Origin: CALDTK01 sp965215215
Lineage (GTDB): Bacteria > Bacteroidota > Bacteroidia > Chitinophagales > Saprospiraceae
Direction: 5' to 3'
DNA length: 64,000 nt
NCBI GenBank assembly: GCA_965215215.1
Contig: OZ244043.1
Location: 1,488,001 to 1,552,000, forward strand
In this document: in pieces, positions 35,326-44,500 of the stretch
Layout of the letters: each line of letters begins with the position of its first letter
Numbering within the stretch: position 1 is the stretch's first letter
Made by a program: the position numbers and the translations under genes
The notes under the pieces: generated by a model
What the model saw: the letters and a program-made list of their open reading frames with translations, nothing else
What the model was told of the DNA's origin: nothing
Databases searched by the model: none

Positions 35326-35672
35326 GTGTATGAGTGCGTGAGGGTATGAGCTGGAAAGTTAGTTCAACGCGCACGCTTCACTGCTCGCGGTGTCCGTGCT
35401 GCCGTTAGCGTACCCCAAAGCTCCAACCGATGCCGCTCCTAACCCTCCGGTCCGCTGTGCTTCGGCACGACGAGGAAGCTAGGAGCCGGCGAGTGCGTTA
35501 AACCCAGACGCCGTGGCGAATCCAACCACCCCAACCGTACGAGCGTGCCGAAGCACGCGCAACCGGAACGCGCTCGGCGTGGACGACCGTTACCCCGCAA
35601 TCCGCTGGCCGGCCTAGCTTCAGCACGGCGAGCAGCCTATCGTCCTTCTCGGCCCAACTCCACGGTAGCGTG
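35326..35672. other. Non-coding spacer with inverted repeats
   Basis: About 347 bp between the M1 gene start and thrC end. It holds a 13-bp perfect inverted pair (GTGCTTCGGCACG at 35457-35469 and its complement at 35544-35556; each can also fold alone through a TTCG loop) and a second nested pair, GAAGCTAGG at 35475-35483 with CCTAGCTTC at 35613-35621. Short open frames here look like shadows. A structured RNA is possible but not recognised as any known family. Confidence 0.45.
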
Positions 35673-37058
35673 CTATTCCGCTCCCCGCTTCCAAACTCGC
35701 TCAATCTCCCCGCGCAACGACTTATAGTCAGCTTCGACGTCCCGTACCGTTCGAGGCAGCTCCATCAAGCGAGCGAGTACCTCGGGCACCTCTATCGGTC
35801 CTCCGAGTATCCGCTCTACATCTACGCGGAATTTAGCCGGATGGGCTGTCGCCAAAACGATTCCCGGGACGTCACTGCCCCCGTTTTCGTCTACGTACCG
35901 TTTTAGCGCAAGCGTACCGACGGCCGTGTGGGGATCGAGTACGTAGCCCCTCCCTGTTCTCGGATCGAGGTTCGTTTTGGCGAAAGCCCGCATCTCGGCC
36001 TCCGTTTGCGCGTCCGTGAAACTGTACGCACTGATGTGCTTTTTGAACACGTTCCACGTGGAACCGAACAGCTCACTCATGCGGACGAAGTTGCTGGGGG
36101 CACCCACGTCCATCGCGTTGGAGAGGGTAGCTACGGACGGGCGTGGCTCGTAGACCCCGTCGCGCGCGTAGCGTGCGACTGTGTCGTTCGCGTTCGTACC
36201 CGCGACGAAGCGTTGGACCGGCATGCCCATTCGCATGGCGAGTAGACCGGCGGTGAGGTTACCGAAGTTCCCGGAGGGGACCGCGAAAACCGGAGGCTCC
36301 GTGTGGCCCCGCGCCCGCCACTGCCGGTACGCCTCGACGTAGTAGAAGCTCTGTGGAATCAGGCGCGAAATGTTGATGCTGTTCGCGCTCGACAGATCGA
36401 TCCGCCCCCGCAGCTCGTGGTCGACGAAGGCTTGCTTCACGAGTGCCTGACAGTCGTCGAACGTGCCCGCCACGCGTAGGGCGTGCACGTTTTCGCCCTG
36501 GGTGGTCAGCTGCGCCTCCTGCACGTCCGACACGGCCCCGGCGGGGTAGAGGATAACGACGTCGATGTCGGATTGCCCCGCGAAGCCGGCGGCTACCGCG
36601 CCCCCCGTGTCGCCGCTGGTAGCGACTAGGATGAGCAAACGCTTCCCGGCCGTACCGAGCAAATGCCCCATAACACCCGCCATGAAACGGGCACCGAAGT
36701 CTTTAAACGCTTGACTCGGCCCCTGGAACAGCTCTAGTATGTACGGCAGTTGGGCGTCGCTTGAACGGGCGTCGCCGGAATCCGAAGCCCGGAGCTCCAC
36801 CAGCGGGGCCGGAAAATCGATCGCGACATCGATTATTCGCTTGAGCTCGGCATCTTCGATAGCTCCACCCAGTAGATTTTGCGCCAGCGTGAAGCCCACC
36901 TCCGGGAGCGACCGTTCGGGTAAGCTAGCCCAGAAGCTATCCGGGAGCTCGCTTATACCCACGGGCATGTAGAGGCCGCCGTCGGGGGGCATAGCCCGAA
37001 ATACGGCCGTCGCGAAATCTGCGCGGATCGACGGATCGTTGGTAGAGTAAAGCTGCAT
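35673..37058 (-). CDS. thrC: Threonine synthase
   Basis: 461 residues from the ATG at 37058 (MQLYSTNDPSIRADFATAVF). It makes threonine from O-phosphohomoserine with PLP. The PLP lysine lies in GPSQAFKDFGARF; the phosphate-binding loop is VATSGDTGGAVAAGF, and the NSINISRLIPQSFYY and VPSGNFGNLTAGLLA motifs are those of the long class. It is the last gene of thrA-thrB-thrC, 11 bp after thrB. Two 13-bp words lie in it only 62 bp apart, in different frames (LALKRYV and AFAKTNL). Confidence 0.95.
   Translation of the reverse strand: MQLYSTNDPSIRADFATAVFRAMPPDGGLYMPVGISELPDSFWASLPERSLPEVGFTLAQNLLGGAIEDAELKRIIDVAIDFPAPLVELRASDSGDARSSDAQLPYILELFQGPSQAFKDFGARFMAGVMGHLLGTAGKRLLILVATSGDTGGAVAAGFAGQSDIDVVILYPAGAVSDVQEAQLTTQGENVHALRVAGTFDDCQALVKQAFVDHELRGRIDLSSANSINISRLIPQSFYYVEAYRQWRARGHTEPPVFAVPSGNFGNLTAGLLAMRMGMPVQRFVAGTNANDTVARYARDGVYEPRPSVATLSNAMDVGAPSNFVRMSELFGSTWNVFKKHISAYSFTDAQTEAEMRAFAKTNLDPRTGRGYVLDPHTAVGTLALKRYVDENGGSDVPGIVLATAHPAKFRVDVERILGGPIEVPEVLARLMELPRTVRDVEADYKSLRGEIERVWKRGAE
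35901..35913 (+). repeat. Dispersed 13-bp word, copy 14 (TTTTAGCGCAAGC)
   Basis: Antisense in thrC; the coding strand reads LALKRY. Confidence 0.9.
35975..35987 (+). repeat. Dispersed 13-bp word, copy 15 (TTTTGGCGAAAGC)
   Basis: Antisense in thrC, 62 bp from copy 14, in another frame (AFAKTN). Confidence 0.9.
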
Positions 37059-37069
37059 GGCGTCAAAGT

Positions 37070-37996
37070 TTAGCAGAGTGTAGCGCCCTCGGCGTTGATG
37101 CCGCTCTGCCACACGTCGACCTCGACCCCGCCGGTCCGGAAAGCCTCCGCCATCGCCTCGCCGGCCTCTTCCGCGATGAGGGAGTTGGCACAGAGCGCGA
37201 ACACGCTCGGACCCGCGCCGCTGATGCTACACCCGAGTGCTCCGACCGCGAGTGCGGCCGCCTGTACTTCGTTAAAATGCGGAATGAGCCGCGCGCGTTG
37301 CGGTTCGACGATACGGTCCACGAGGGAGCGGCGCACGAGCTCGAGGTCGCCCCGGTACAGTCCGACGACAAACCCGGCGAGGTTGGCCTGTTGGCGCACC
37401 ACGTCGGCGAGGGGGACGGTAGGGGAGAGGATAGCTCGTGCGTCGCGGGTGAGGACTTCGATGTGCGGGTGGACCACGCACACGCGCAATCCGTTGGGAA
37501 TGATGAGTCGGTGAACGTCGAGCGTTTCGTTGTCACGCACGAGCACGATCCCGCCGAGCAGGGCGGGCGCTACGTTGTCGACGTGCCAAGCCCCGTCGGC
37601 CACTTGCTCCCCGAGTGCGGCGAAGCGCAGCAACTCGGACTTTGGGTAGGGCCGGCGCAGTAGTTCGTTCGCCGCCATCGCACCGGCCACCGCACTCGCC
37701 GAGGAGCTGCCGAGGCCAGACCCGAAAGGCATCCTCTTTTTAATGGTCAGGCTGATCCCGATCGAAGCGTCCCCAACCGCCTCCAGGAGCGCTTGCGCAG
37801 CCTTTCCGGCCGTATTCTTCTCAGGGTCGGTAGGCAGCCGTCCTCCCGCCCCGTGGATCGCGGCGATCGTAACGCCGGGCGTGTCACACCGCTCGGCGAT
37901 GATCTCGTCCCCGGGTCCGTCGAGACAAAGTCCGAGCGTGTCGTAGCCCACGGCCAGGTTCGCCACCGTGGCCGGGGCAAATACTTTCACTCCCAT
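37070..37996 (-). CDS. thrB: Homoserine kinase
   Basis: 308 residues, GHMP kinase superfamily. It phosphorylates homoserine. The N-terminal VKVFAPATVANLAVGYDTLG, the ATP loop MPFGSGLGSSSASAVAG and the C-terminal GCSISGAGPSVFALC motif are all intact. Its start overlaps the thrA stop by 10 bp; thrC follows after 11 bp, so the three are one operon. Confidence 0.95.
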   Translation of the reverse strand: MGVKVFAPATVANLAVGYDTLGLCLDGPGDEIIAERCDTPGVTIAAIHGAGGRLPTDPEKNTAGKAAQALLEAVGDASIGISLTIKKRMPFGSGLGSSSASAVAGAMAANELLRRPYPKSELLRFAALGEQVADGAWHVDNVAPALLGGIVLVRDNETLDVHRLIIPNGLRVCVVHPHIEVLTRDARAILSPTVPLADVVRQQANLAGFVVGLYRGDLELVRRSLVDRIVEPQRARLIPHFNEVQAAALAVGALGCSISGAGPSVFALCANSLIAEEAGEAMAEAFRTGGVEVDVWQSGINAEGATLC

Positions 37997-40452
37997 GAGC
38001 GCAGGTTTCCGATGCTGATGATCTCCGCGAAGACGCCGGCGGCCGTAACCGAGGCGCCCGCCCCCGGACCCCGGATCACGAGTGGGCGCTCCCGGTACCG
38101 CTCGGTCGTAAACACGATCATATTGTCCGAACCACTGAGGTGATAAAACGGGCTGTCCGCGCTCACTACCTGGAGGCCGACCTTCGCCTTCCCGTCACGG
38201 AGCTCACCGAGCATGATCAGTTTGTTCCCCTCCCGCGAAGCTTCCGCAAAACGGGTCGCCAACGCGCTGTCGTCCTCGCTTCTCAACACCTGGAAAAACG
38301 CCTCGACGCCGTCCGCCGCGAATGCCTCCTCCGAGAGGAACGGATCTACGGCTACGTCGTCGAGTTCCAGCTCGAGGCCCGTCTCGCGACCGAGGATCAC
38401 GATCTTCCGGCAAACGTCCTTACCGGACAGGTCGACCCGCGGATCCGGTTCGGTAAAGCCGAGCCGACCGGCTTCGATCACGACCTCGCTGAACGGTCGG
38501 CTGCCGTCGTACGTGTTGAAGATGAAGCTGAGGCTGCCCGAAAGCACGCCTTCGATCGTGTGAATGACGTCGCCCGAGGCGATTAAGTCGTGGAGCGTTC
38601 CGATCACGGGTAAGCCCGCGCCCACGTTCGTCTCGTAGGCGAACACCGCCGAGTTGGACGCGGCCGTTTGCTTGAGTCGATCGTAGCGCAGGTAGCTCGA
38701 AGACGTGGCCACCTTGTTCGGCGTCGAGATCGAGATGCTCTCCGAGAGAAGCCGTTCGTAGTGTTCGGCCACGGAACTCGAGGCCGAGCAGTCGACGAAG
38801 ATGCTGTTGGTCAGGTTCAGTTCCACTACCCTGTCCACGAAGCGTTGCAGGTTCGCCGCCTGGCCGGGTTCGTCGAGTGCCGCCTTCCAGTTCCCGAGGT
38901 CCAAGCCATCCTCGTCGAAGTGCATGCGACGCGTGTTCGTGAGGCCGACGAGTCGGAGGTTGAGTGACTTGTTTTCGCGTAAGCGATCCACCTGCGCGGC
39001 GATTTGCCGGATCAGCTCATCGGCGATCAAGCCCGTACCCACGAGAAACAGATTTACGTCGCGCTGGTCGCTGAGGAAAAAGGCATCGTGTAGCGCGTTG
39101 AGGGCTTTGGCCTCATCGGCCTGGGCGATCACGACCGATATGTTGAGCTCCGAGGAGCCCTGCGCCACCGCCACGCAGTTGATGCCGTTGCGGCCGAGGG
39201 CCTGGAACATACGCCCGGCGATGCCCGGACGAAAGCGCATCTGCTGGCCGATGATGGCGACTACGCTCAACCGCGGCTCGACCTTAACGGGGCGAATTTG
39301 GCCCCGCTCTATCTCGTAGCCGAACTCCTCCTCCACCCTGCGCTTGGCGAGCTCGGCCCGGTCGGGCTTCACGGCGAAGGTGATGTTGTGTTCGGAGCTG
39401 CCCTGCGTGATGAGGATCACGTTGACGCTCGCCCGCGCGAGGGATCCGAACAACCGCCCCGAGATGCCGATCACGCCGAAGAGCCCCGACCCTTCCAGGG
39501 TGAGCAGCGAGATCGAATTGATCGAGGAGATGCCCTTGACCGCGCGGCCCTGGGGATCGCTCTCCTGGCTAACCAGCGTGCCGGGAAACTCGGGGTGGAA
39601 GGTGTTTTTGATGTAGAGCGGCACCCCGAGCCGCATGGCGGGCTGTAGCGTCGGCGGGTAGATCACCTTGGCCCCGAAGTGCGACATCTCCATCGCTTCG
39701 GCGTACGTGAGTTTGGGGATGGTAAACGCCCGTTTTACCGACCGCGGATCGGCGGTCATGACCCCGTCTACGTCCGTCCAGATCTCGATGCGTTCCGCCT
39801 GCAATCCGGCGGCGATCAGCGACGCGGTATAGTCCGATCCGCCCCGACCGAGCGTGGTCGTGAGCCCCTTGCCGGTCGACGCGATGAAGCCGGTGATGAT
39901 CTGTACGCCGCCGTTCGTGCGGAAATGCTGGCGCACGTTCTCGTAGGTCTGCTCGTAATTGACGCCCGCCGAGCCGAAGCGTTTGTCCGTCTTGATCACC
40001 TGACGCGCGTCCAGGTACTGCGCGTTGATGCCGAGTTCCTGAAGCGCCCTACTCACGATGAGCGCGGAGCTACGCTCGCCGAAGCTCAGTACGTAATCCA
40101 TGCTCCGCGAGCTCGCTTCGCGCACCAGAAAGATGCCCTGCAGCAGGGAGGCGAGGGTATTGTGCATCTTGTCGAGCTCACCCACGAGCATCTCCCGCCG
40201 CTCGCCCGACGTCAGGGTTTCGGAGGCCTCGCGGTGGCGCTCGCGGAAAGCGACGATGCCCTGCTCCCAGGCAGCGTCACCACCGGCGGCCTTGCCCGCC
40301 ATGTCGATGAGCGCATCCGTTACGCCGCCGAGCGCGGAGAACACCGCGCAAAAGCGCTCGCCGCGCGTGTGATAATCCTTTAGGATTCCAGTGATGCTGC
40401 GGATGCGTTCCGGGGTGGCTACGGAACTTCCACCAAACTTCAAAACCTTCAT
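37987..40452 (-). CDS. thrA: Bifunctional aspartate kinase / homoserine dehydrogenase
   Basis: 821 residues, the full length of the fused enzyme (first and third steps of threonine synthesis). The kinase begins VLKFGGSSVATPERI, with FGERSSALIVSRAL and TTLGRGGSDYTASLIAAGL. Two ACT domains lie at about 315-465 (ISLLTLEGSGLFGVIGISGR; QMRFRPGIAGRMFQALGRNG), which give feedback control by amino acids in this family. The dehydrogenase part has the NAD motif LVGTGLIADEL (Gly spacing slightly unusual) and AYETNVGAGLPVIGTL. It is first in the operon; a candidate -7 element lies 28 bp upstream. Confidence 0.95.
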   Translation of the reverse strand: MKVLKFGGSSVATPERIRSITGILKDYHTRGERFCAVFSALGGVTDALIDMAGKAAGGDAAWEQGIVAFRERHREASETLTSGERREMLVGELDKMHNTLASLLQGIFLVREASSRSMDYVLSFGERSSALIVSRALQELGINAQYLDARQVIKTDKRFGSAGVNYEQTYENVRQHFRTNGGVQIITGFIASTGKGLTTTLGRGGSDYTASLIAAGLQAERIEIWTDVDGVMTADPRSVKRAFTIPKLTYAEAMEMSHFGAKVIYPPTLQPAMRLGVPLYIKNTFHPEFPGTLVSQESDPQGRAVKGISSINSISLLTLEGSGLFGVIGISGRLFGSLARASVNVILITQGSSEHNITFAVKPDRAELAKRRVEEEFGYEIERGQIRPVKVEPRLSVVAIIGQQMRFRPGIAGRMFQALGRNGINCVAVAQGSSELNISVVIAQADEAKALNALHDAFFLSDQRDVNLFLVGTGLIADELIRQIAAQVDRLRENKSLNLRLVGLTNTRRMHFDEDGLDLGNWKAALDEPGQAANLQRFVDRVVELNLTNSIFVDCSASSSVAEHYERLLSESISISTPNKVATSSSYLRYDRLKQTAASNSAVFAYETNVGAGLPVIGTLHDLIASGDVIHTIEGVLSGSLSFIFNTYDGSRPFSEVVIEAGRLGFTEPDPRVDLSGKDVCRKIVILGRETGLELELDDVAVDPFLSEEAFAADGVEAFFQVLRSEDDSALATRFAEASREGNKLIMLGELRDGKAKVGLQVVSADSPFYHLSGSDNMIVFTTERYRERPLVIRGPGAGASVTAAGVFAEIISIGNLRSWE
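38972..38984 (+). repeat. Dispersed 13-bp word, copy 16 (TTTTCGCGTAAGC)
   Basis: Antisense in thrA; the coding strand reads RLRENK. Confidence 0.9.
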
Positions 40453-40479
40453 GTGGGGCCGCGTTGCGGTAGGGCGGCG

Positions 40480-40487
40480 CGAAAGTA
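40480..40487 (-). promoter_or_regulatory. Candidate -7 element TActTTcG for the thr operon
   Basis: On the minus strand, between the end of ybeY and the thrA start, followed by CG. Differs from TAnnTTTG at one base. Confidence 0.4.
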
Positions 40488-40502
40488 GACGAATCGCCCC
40501 AC

Positions 40503-40955
40503 CTAAGCGTAGGCCGCCAGCGCCCGCTGCTCAGCGGCGCGCATAATACCCTGCTCCCGCTCGGTCTTGTCCCCGAGCCCACACAGGTGCAGTAGTCCGT
40601 GGGCCATCACGCGCCGCAATTCTTCCGCGGGGCTTACGCCAAAACTTGCGGCATTCTCCCGCGTACGCGCTACCGAAACGTAACATTCGGCATGGATGGA
40701 GTCGGTCGCAGAATTGGCGAGGTCGAAGGTGATGATGTCGGTTAGGGTATCGTGCCGTAAGTACTCCACGTTGAGCCGGTGGAGGTACGCATCGCTACAG
40801 AAGACGAAGGTGAGCGACCCGAGCTGCCGATCGTAGCCGCGCGCGACGCCGACGAGCCAGACGTTGAGCTTATCGGGCGCGAGCTCGGGCAGCGGGACAT
40901 CCGCACGGCAGAACTCCACCAACCCCTGGCCACCCCACCGGGCAGGCGAACTCAC
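40503..40955 (-). CDS. ybeY: rRNA maturation RNase YbeY
   Basis: About 150 residues from GTG 40955, which overlaps the stop of the upstream gene as GTGA (an ATG at 40991 would overlap it by 40 bp). It is a zinc endoribonuclease for 16S rRNA 3' processing and ribosome quality control. The metal site is MAHGLLHLCGLGDKTEREQ; as usual in this phylum the third His of the HGxLHxxGyDH pattern is replaced by GDKT/DKT. The VFCSDAYLHRLNVEYLRHDTLTDIITFD segment, in parts, is also conserved. One 13-bp word encodes part of ASFGVSPAEE. Confidence 0.92.
   Translation of the reverse strand: MSSPARWGGQGLVEFCRADVPLPELAPDKLNVWLVGVARGYDRQLGSLTFVFCSDAYLHRLNVEYLRHDTLTDIITFDLANSATDSIHAECYVSVARTRENAASFGVSPAEELRRVMAHGLLHLCGLGDKTEREQGIMRAAEQRALAAYA
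40632..40644 (-). repeat. Dispersed 13-bp word, copy 17 (TTTTGGCGTAAGC)
   Basis: Sense in ybeY, encoding SFGVSP. Confidence 0.9.
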
Positions 40956-41380
40956 GCGTTGACGTAGAACGGTCTGTTGCACGTGAAACACATCTCGACG
41001 GCCGTACCGCGCTCGGCGAACTTGATCTCGTCGCTCAATGAGCGCATCAAAAATACGCCGCGCCCCCCCTCCACCTCGCGGCGATCGGGCGAGGTAGGGT
41101 CCGGCAGCGACGACGGCTCGAAACCGACGCCTTCGTCCTTGACGACCACGCGAAGCTCGTTGCGCTTACGCCAAACTTCAATACGGACGCATTTGTCCTC
41201 CGCGAGCTGGTTGCCGTGGCGAATAGCGTTCGTCACCGCTTCGGTGAGCGTGATGAGCAAATTGCCCTGCAGCTCCCGGGTGAGCTTACAGGAGACCATG
41301 AGTTGATTGACGAACCCTTCGAGTTCGGCGACGCTGGACATGCGGGAGGGGAGCACGAGGAGTACGTCTGAATGGCGCAT
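40952..41380 (-). CDS. Anti-sigma-factor-type ATP-binding protein (RsbW-like)
   Basis: About 142 residues from the ATG at 41380 (MRHSDVLLVLPSRMSSVAEL); an upstream ATG at 41422 is possible. The GHKL ATPase pattern is LITLTEAVTNAIRHGN (N box), VVVKDEGVGFEPSSLPD (G1) and GGRGVFLMRSLSDEI (G2). It resembles the RsbW/SpoIIAB serine kinases of partner switching. No anti-anti-sigma (STAS) partner is adjacent. It is coupled to ybeY through a GTGA overlap. Confidence 0.85.
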   Translation of the reverse strand: MRHSDVLLVLPSRMSSVAELEGFVNQLMVSCKLTRELQGNLLITLTEAVTNAIRHGNQLAEDKCVRIEVWRKRNELRVVVKDEGVGFEPSSLPDPTSPDRREVEGGRGVFLMRSLSDEIKFAERGTAVEMCFTCNRPFYVNA

Positions 41381-41560
41381 TCGGGGCGAGCGGGGTCGGA
41401 GGTGAGTGGCGGTGAGCTTCAAGGGAGTGAGTGTTCGGGCTGCAGTTCTGGGAATACCGTTTCCTCGTGTGCTTACGCCACAATCTCAACCGGGTTGCAC
41501 TTCACCAAGTTCCCGACCGACTAAAGTTCTTAAGAAAATTGTGGATAACGCACGAAGCCC

Positions 41561-44500
41561 CTAGCGCGCTTTCAGTTCCTCGAAGTAACGCTCCACCAGC
41601 TGTCGGTAGTAGGGGCGCAACTCCGGACTCACCTCGCGGTACAAGTCCGTTTGGTTCGCTCGCTGCTTGAGGTACTCCTCCAACGCCGGGGGGAGGCTGC
41701 GCTCTATCTGCTCGGCCGACTCCGATTTGCGCCGCTCGTCCTCGTCCTGCTGCCGTTCGGCCTTCTCCGCTTCGAGCAGGCGGGTCAGGATATCCTCCTG
41801 GCGCTTCAGCATCTCGTTGGTGAGGCGCTTGTTTACGAGGTCCTCCTCGGTCTTGTTCATGCCGTCGATGGTTTCTTCGAGCTCTTGGGAACCCTGCCCC
41901 ATCTCCTGCAACTCGCGCTGCTTGTCGCGTAGCTCCTTCCGTAGCGCCGCCTGCTGCGCCGCCATCTCGGCAAACTCCTTACTCGAGGGTTGGCCGCCCT
42001 GCCCCCGCTTGCCGGCCTTGCCGCCCTCGGCTTGCTTCTTCATGTTCTCCATGGCGCGCTCCATCTGCTCTTTGAGGCTTTGCTGACCTTGGCTCATCTT
42101 GTCCTTCGGCCCCTCCTGTCCGGGCTTGCCCTGTCCTTTGCCGCCGGGTTTCTCGCAGCTTTGGTTACCGGGCATCGCCGCGGCCATCTGCTGTTGCATC
42201 TGCTGCATCGACTCACTCAGCATCAGCGCTAGGTCGTTGACGTCGGTCATTACGCGCTGTTGGCGGTTACCGGCCTCCGCTACTTGCCGCTCCTCCAGAT
42301 CGCCGAGCGATTTGCCGAGCTGCGACTTGATGTCGGTCACCTTATCGAGCACGAAGCTCTCGATCTGGATCACGCGCTTGGCGAGCGCCTGCAGGCTGTC
42401 TTCCACGATTTGGAAGTCGTCCTCCAGCTTAAACTGCCGTTGCACCTCCTCTACGTAGCGTGGCGTATTCACCTCCACTTCGGCGAGCGTACCCATCAGG
42501 TCCTCCTGGTCGAAAGAGATGCTCACCAAGTTTTCGAGCAGCTGCCGCATCGAGGCCATGTCCTCTTGCATCTGCTCCATCTCACCGCTCTCCTGGCTCT
42601 CGCGCATCTGTTGCGCCATCTCCTTCATCTTCTCGGCGGCCTGCTTCTGTTTGCCTCCGGCCTTTTTGTTTTCTCCGGCCTTCATCTCCTCACCGGCCTC
42701 CTGCTGGTCTTGCTTCACCTGCTCCTCGGCCTCCTTGTCGGTACCCGTCTCCTTCGGCCGCTCGAGTTCGGCGTTCTTCTGCTCGATCTCCTCGGTCTTC
42801 TCGGTCAGCTTCTCGAACTCCTCGTTCAGTTTCTCCTGGGCGGCCTGCTCCTCCTCGTTGGCGCTCTGGTCGTCCTTCTGCTCGGTTTGTTCGGCGAGCT
42901 CTTCTTGCCGCTCCGCCAGTGAGTCGAGCTGTTTGGCCGCCTCCTGCACGTCGTACTCCACGTCGAGCTGCTTGAAGAGCTCCAGCATCCGGTCGAGCTT
43001 CTGCTCCTGCTCGTCGTTGCCCTCCTCCATCTCCTGCATCATGTCGAGCGCCTGCTCCTTCTCGAGCTTCTCCATCAGCTCCTGGATCTGCTCCATGATC
43101 GCCTGCAGCTCGGGGTCCTGCAACTGGTCGAACATCTCCTCGAGCTTCTCCTGCCGCTCGGCCAGCTCCTCGTCGGGCTCGCTGAACTCCGCTTGCTCCT
43201 CGCGCTGCTCTTCGAACTTTTGCTTCGACTGTTCGATCTGCTCGTTGAGTTCCGACTGCCGCTTGAGCAGCTTGTCGAGCTCCTGCTTCGCTTGCCAGTC
43301 CACGTCGCGCTCCTGCAGTAATTTCTCGCGCAAGCGCTTGATCTCTTCCTGGATTTCGCGACTCTCCTCAACGCTCTTTTTGAGCTTTTTCTTAATGTCG
43401 TCGGTTTGTTCGGCGCGCGCCTCGGAGTACTCTTCGAGGGTCTTCTTCTTGAAAGACTCCACCGGCGTCTTCGCCGACTTCGCGCCGTTGACCCCATCGT
43501 TGTCGAGCGTCTCGAAGTAGTAGCTGATCTCCTCCCCCGGTTTTAGCGAAAGCGATCCGATGTCGAAGGTGTGCTCGAAGGTGGCCACCTTGCCTCCGGG
43601 CTTCGCGAGGCTTATGGGCTCTACGGGCACCTCCTCGCCGTCTGGTCCCTTGCGGATGTACACGAACCGGAGCGCCGAGAGCCCGTAGTCGTCGGCTGCC
43701 TCCCCGGCGAAGAAGAGCACGTTGCGCTGGGTCGAATCGCGGAACGTCTCCGCGGAGATGCTCGGGTAGCGATCGGGCACCACCGTGAGGCCGTAGCGCA
43801 CGCTGTCGGCACGCGGCAGGGCGGCGTTACCGGAGATCACGGTGTAGGGCGTCGAGCGGCGCGCTCGGTGTTCGTGCTGAAACAGTTCCCGCCCCTCCCG
43901 CGTCATCGTGTCCAGGCTTGCGCCAAAACGCATTTCGATCGACTCGGTGTGGTCGGCCTCGAAGGTCCAGCGCAGCTTCGTGCCCTCGGGCACGGTGAGG
44001 TCGCCGAGGTTATCGAGCACCTCGTCCCTGCGCGTGGTGTAGCCCGGGTAATCGACCGCCACCTGGAACCCGAGCAGGTTCGGCTTCTCGATCACGTCGA
44101 GGGTAAGCGACTTGGAGGCGATCTCCCCGCTGCGCACCCGGAAGGGCACGTCGGCGGCCACGCTCGCGAAGTTGTAGCTGAAGCGGCCGCTGCCCTCCGG
44201 CTTCATCTGGTAGGGATTCCCGTCGATCTCCACGTAGGCCTCGGCGGGTACGATCTCCCCCCGGGCCTCGACGGTGAGCGGGAAGTCCTCGAACTGGACG
44301 ACGGACAGGTCGCCTTGCGGCAAAACGAAGGCAAAGGGAGCGGGGCGCTCGAAGTCCTCGTTGTTGCGAACGAGCCGGTTGGTAGAATCCGTGATGAGGG
44401 TCGGAGCGGCCACGAGCAGCACGAGCAGCAGCAGCAGCGGCGGGAGGGCGTAGCGGAGGTAGCGCCGGTTTTGCCCGAGGTCGATCGCCGTGCGGAAGGG

